A DNA stretch of 8,831 nucleotides from Acidobacteriota bacterium. GTDB taxonomy: Bacteria; Acidobacteriota; Blastocatellia; RBC074. The notes beneath the pieces are model-generated. The model saw nothing but the letters and a program-made list of their open reading frames with translations, made no database searches and had not been told where the DNA came from. The DNA lies in assembly GCA_013140935.1 (NCBI GenBank), contig JABFSD010000937.1:1-8831 (forward strand), written 5' to 3'. How positions within the stretch are numbered: the stretch's first letter is position 1; each line of letters begins with the position of its first letter. Position numbers and translations under genes: made by a program. Below are positions 6,693 to 8,831 of the stretch, one piece after another.

Positions 6693-7691
6693 TTACTTGC
6701 GCGTCACAGCTTGATATTCCTGTTGCTGCGCGATCAAAAAGTTAGGGCGGCCTTTAGTGTTTTCAAACGTGCGCCAGACATATTCGCCAATCAGCCCAAT
6801 ACCGAGTGAATTTAAGCCACCAAAAAATATCACCAATAAAGCCGTAGCGGTGTAACCGGGAACTTCAATCCAGCCTAATAGCCGTGCCAACAAAATAATC
6901 ATGCCAAGAGCCAGCGATAAACCCATGCCCGATAATCCGATCAAGCTCATCATCCGCACGGGCAAGTCTGAAAAGGCAAACGTGCTATCCAGCAAATAGC
7001 GCAAGCGGCGTTGAAAGCTCCAGGCACTCACGCCGTGCTGGCGCGCGCGGCGCTCATAACTGACTTCGCCGCGCCGATAACCCAGCCAGAAAATCAAGCC
7101 GACCAAGGTGGTGTTTCGTTCTTTGAGCGCCAACAACTGGGCGGCGAACGCGCGCGTACACGCGAACACATCCACCCCCCTCGGCGGCACGTCTTTTTGC
7201 ACAAGCAAGCGATATGTACGCCAAAAAATAAATGAAAACAATCTTTTCAACCATGGGTCGGCACGCTTGGCGCGTGTGCCAACCACTACGTCATATTTCT
7301 CAGTCAGCAGCATTTGTCGAAAGCTCAACACTAATTCCGGCGGTTCTTGCAAGTCCGCCGCAATCACCCCCATGTAAGCACCTCGCGCACTCGAGAGGCC
7401 AGCGGTAATTGCCTGAAAGGAACCATAATTACGACTTAAAAGAATCAACTGTGAATCAAACTCAGCTTGCGGCAAGGCTTCGGCCAGTATCTCAAAGCAG
7501 CGATCTGGGCTGCCGTCTATAACAAACACCGCCTCGAAACCTCCGCCCATTTGCTGTTTGACTTCGGTTAAAGCCGCCAACAGCGCCGTCAGCGAGCTTT
7601 CGTTTTTGTAAACCGGAATAACTAGCGAGAAAAGCTGGTTCGTTAGTTTGCCTGCGTTTGCGGATTCGTCAACCTGCTCTTGCATGCGCAT
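6693..7691 (-). CDS. second ArnC/GtrB-like membrane glycosyltransferase
   Basis: Family 2 glycosyltransferase expected to charge polyprenyl phosphate with a sugar. With the start at 7691 it has 332 residues. Motifs: FSLVIPVYKN (21-30), VFVIDGSPDRC (55-65), LLSRNYGSFQAITAGLSSARG (84-104), and VIAADLQEPPEL (109-120) with the ADLQ metal site. Two C-terminal membrane helices (about 248-272 and 281-304) lead into GLIGEYVWRTFE (299-310). The open frame extends to a TTG at 7724. The ATG at 7691 is preferred because AAGAAG lies nine bases upstream; an ATG at 7685 is also possible. It is the first complete gene of the run after a gap, and the fused acyltransferase-isomerase begins 11 bases after its stop. 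That tight link suggests it uses the amino sugar made there, which is an inference. Its coding DNA is clearly richer in G+C than the distal genes. Confidence 0.86.
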   Translation of the reverse strand: MRMQEQVDESANAGKLTNQLFSLVIPVYKNESSLTALLAALTEVKQQMGGGFEAVFVIDGSPDRCFEILAEALPQAEFDSQLILLSRNYGSFQAITAGLSSARGAYMGVIAADLQEPPELVLSFRQMLLTEKYDVVVGTRAKRADPWLKRLFSFIFWRTYRLLVQKDVPPRGVDVFACTRAFAAQLLALKERNTTLVGLIFWLGYRRGEVSYERRARQHGVSAWSFQRRLRYLLDSTFAFSDLPVRMMSLIGLSGMGLSLALGMIILLARLLGWIEVPGYTATALLVIFFGGLNSLGIGLIGEYVWRTFENTKGRPNFLIAQQQEYQAVTRK

Positions 7692-7757
7692 GCTCGTATG
7701 CTTCTTGATAATCAAATTGCGCAACCGTGTTATTGACTAACTCAATTACTTCATTAA

Positions 7758-7766
7758 ATCATACCA
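7758..7766 (-). promoter_or_regulatory. candidate extended -10 promoter for the operon
   Basis: On the minus strand this reads TGGTATGAT: a TATGAT -10 hexamer (one mismatch to TATAAT) preceded by the TGn of an extended -10 element. No good -35 lies 16-18 bases upstream, which extended -10 promoters can tolerate. Transcription would start near 7751, giving a leader of about 60 bases to the ATG at 7691. Confidence 0.35.
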
Positions 7767-7861
7767 GGAAGACATGGCAAAGTTATGAGTTTCCGACCAA
7801 CACGATTAATTATGAGTAAAGTCGGCGCATGAGCAATACGCTCGCGCATACAAGGTTGTCA

Positions 7862-7890
7862 ATGATCGGGGACAGGGTAATAAATGTCAA
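7862..7890 (-). promoter_or_regulatory. candidate sigma-70 type promoter
   Basis: On the minus strand a perfect -35 TTGACA (7890-7885) is followed after 17 bases by GATCAT (7867-7862), which matches four of six -10 positions. A second TTGACA at 7862-7857 has only a poor -10 (TATTGC) 18 bases downstream. Both point at the glycosyltransferase operon. Prediction by eye only. Confidence 0.3.
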
Positions 7891-7900
7891 AGCCGCCCCC

Positions 7901-7915
7901 GTGCTCGTGCTCGTG
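7901..7915. repeat. short gtgctc tandem repeat
   Basis: The hexamer gtgctc occurs twice and a half in a row within the intergenic region. It is too short to be a known repeat element. Slippage could change its copy number, but no link to expression can be shown. Confidence 0.4.
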
Positions 7916-8000
7916 TAAATGTGATTGCAAAGCAGCTCGTTCCACAAAGCCCCGCGCGTCGTCAGTTAATCCTGTTTTTAAGTTCAAGCACCAGGTTCGA

Positions 8001-8039
8001 GGCAAACCGGTGATCGGTTGCCTTGCGCAAGCGCAACCG
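8001..8039 (-). terminator. overlapping hairpins just after the stop of the right-edge gene
   Basis: In the minus-strand transcript a hairpin begins three bases after the stop codon. Its arms are cggttgc (8015-8021) and gcaaccg (8033-8039), extended inwards by a further short pairing across one bulge. The arm at 8015-8022 can instead pair with ggcaaaccg (8001-8009), one A bulged, to make a second stem. The two hairpins exclude each other. No T run follows either, so a factor-independent terminator is not well supported; an end-of-transcript stabilising structure or part of a Rho-dependent end is equally possible. Confidence 0.4.
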
Positions 8040-8041
8040 AA

Positions 8042-8831
8042 TTACTCATAGCCAATATAGGTTAGCTTGGCGATGTGCTTTCCGCTTATTTGACCATCCA
8101 TTTTGTCAGCATTGGAAAAATACATGTTAATAAGTTTTTTGCCTTGCCCGGCCTCAACGGGAAGTCTTAGGGTGAAAGCGCCTGTCGCGAGTTGTTGCGC
8201 GCCCACGGTTTTTTTCCCAATCAACAATCGAAAAGATGTATTCGCAGTAAAAACCTCGCCTTTGATGACGAAATGCCTAGCTTGCGGCGGTTGTGTAAGT
8301 TGCAGCATGACAGAAGAGGAAGTCAAGCCATTCTCAAACAAGCCCGAATACTCTAGCTCCGGGTTAAGCAAGTCGTTGGGGAAATTGCGTAAGCTGCTGG
8401 GCGGACCAAGTCGCGCATAATCTTCTTCAGAAATAGCCGAGATGTCGCGCGCAAAGGCTACGGGTTTTCTAACGTCAAAAACGACCTCTTTGCCATATAA
8501 ATTCATCAAGCCTGTGCGAGTATCAGGGAAGCGCACCCCGTCCACGCCTAAATCAATAGCCACGTAAGCTTGCCCTTCAATTATTTGCGGCTGCAGAGGG
8601 GCGGAAAATGCTCGCCCAGACCCTCCCCCTTCAAGCTGAAAAGGTTCGCGCGTTGAGCCAATCGCCGCAGCAACGGGCGGCAGCGCGTTGTTGCCGCCCG
8701 GCGCGACCGTTTTAGAGAAGTCAATCGTCAGGCGAAATTTCTCTGATGGGTTGACAATTAAGAATAATAAGTGTCGCCCAATAGCCGAAAAAGTTTGTCC
8801 CTTAAGCATAGTGTCCGGTTCCAGTTGGTAA
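8042..8831 (-). CDS. partial protein of unknown function, beta-rich C-terminal region (5' end outside window)
   Basis: The reading frame is open to the right edge. The codons before the first ATG (8809) read YQLEPDT with no stop, and that ATG has no ribosome binding site, so it is internal and the true start lies beyond the window. The visible 262 residues have no membrane helix and alternate short beta-like segments with polar turns. A first block contains LLFLIVNPSEKFRLTIDF. A glycine-rich turn, then VAIDLGVDGVRFPD and LEYSGLFENGL, lead to a second block with FRLLIGKKTVGAQQL and FTLRLPVEAGQGKKLINMYF; the end is KLTYIGYE. The two blocks might be related beta-sandwich units. From memory, similar endings occur on large membrane proteins near glycan loci, some with glycosyltransferase C-like helices, so a periplasmic tail of such a protein is a guess. 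Function unknown. It ends 350 bases before the glycosyltransferase operon and may be a separate unit. Confidence 0.75.
   Translation of the reverse strand, partial: YQLEPDTMLKGQTFSAIGRHLLFLIVNPSEKFRLTIDFSKTVAPGGNNALPPVAAAIGSTREPFQLEGGGSGRAFSAPLQPQIIEGQAYVAIDLGVDGVRFPDTRTGLMNLYGKEVVFDVRKPVAFARDISAISEEDYARLGPPSSLRNFPNDLLNPELEYSGLFENGLTSSSVMLQLTQPPQARHFVIKGEVFTANTSFRLLIGKKTVGAQQLATGAFTLRLPVEAGQGKKLINMYFSNADKMDGQISGKHIAKLTYIGYE

Larger units (their letters stand above)
7692..8041. other. 350-base intergenic region with candidate promoters and hairpins
   Basis: No open frame here looks like a gene on either strand. The part next to 8042 carries two overlapping hairpins. The middle has two TTGACA hexamers on the minus strand (7885-7890 and 7857-7862), and near 7760 there is an extended -10-like motif; these are listed separately. 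A hexamer repeat (gtgctc, two and a half copies) lies at 7901-7915. The likely job is to end the upstream gene's transcript and restart transcription towards the glycosyltransferase operon. Confidence 0.45.

Noticed and set aside
7850..7880. Possible remnant of a mobile or REP-type repeat around the ggggacagg motif in the intergenic gap
   Set aside because: There is only one short copy, no inverted partner and no transposase fragment, so a mobile element cannot be supported.
8103..8420. 105-codon plus-strand open frame rich in cysteine
   Set aside because: It is antisense to the partial gene at the right edge, which is open across its whole visible length. The cysteine spacing matches no metal-binding family I recognise.
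1..8831. CRISPR array, phage, toxin-antitoxin or other defence system
   Set aside because: No spaced direct repeats, integrase, phage genes or small paired genes are present; all recognisable genes belong to glycan synthesis.

Overview
The window is a stretch of a surface-polysaccharide locus (O-antigen, capsule or exopolysaccharide type). All nine supported genes lie on the minus strand and would be read from right to left. The gene families point to a Gram-negative bacterium, most likely a proteobacterium: ArnC-like polyprenyl-phosphate glycosyltransferases, an ArnE/ArnF-like small multidrug-resistance-type membrane protein, a WcaE-like glycosyltransferase and a WxcM/FdtD-type nucleotide-sugar enzyme. 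The genus cannot be read from the sequence. There are no RNA genes, CRISPR arrays, insertion sequences or transposases.

Layout in the order of transcription. (1) 8042-8831 is the 3' part of a gene whose start lies beyond the right edge. It looks like the beta-rich C-terminal part of a larger protein of unknown function. (2) 7692-8041 is a non-coding gap with a hairpin pair just after that gene's stop and weak promoter candidates facing the next gene. (3) 6693-7691 is an ArnC/DPM1-like glycosyltransferase with two C-terminal membrane helices. (4) 5722-6681 is a fused sugar N-acyltransferase and 3,4-ketoisomerase. (5) 4635-5582 is an NAD-dependent sugar epimerase/dehydratase. (6) 3644-4588 is a second ArnC-like glycosyltransferase. 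(7) 3242-3628 is a four-helix SMR/EamA-like membrane protein. (8) 2330-3112 is an FkbM-family methyltransferase. (9) 1215-2219 is a methyltransferase with an N-terminal zinc-ribbon-like CxxC pair. (10) 262-1095 is a WcaE-like family 2 glycosyltransferase. Bases 1-261 hold no convincing gene.

A coherent reading is as follows. The fused enzyme helps make a dTDP-3-acylamino-3,6-dideoxyhexose (the Fuc3NAc/Qui3NAc type). The epimerase supplies another nucleotide sugar. The two membrane-anchored glycosyltransferases charge polyprenyl phosphate with sugars, and the small membrane protein is a candidate flippase for such a lipid-linked sugar. The distal glycosyltransferase and two methyltransferases extend and decorate the glycan. 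The dTDP-sugar synthesis genes (RmlA, RmlB), the aminotransferase expected between the two activities of the fused enzyme, a polymerase and an export system are not in the window.

Base composition shifts along the operon. Lines counted by hand run from about one third G+C in the distal glycosyltransferase gene to about two thirds in the proximal genes, which suggests assembly from parts of different origin. No clearly undescribed system is visible. The points most worth following are the lipid-linked sugar module, the missing aminotransferase, and the unidentified gene cut by the right edge.
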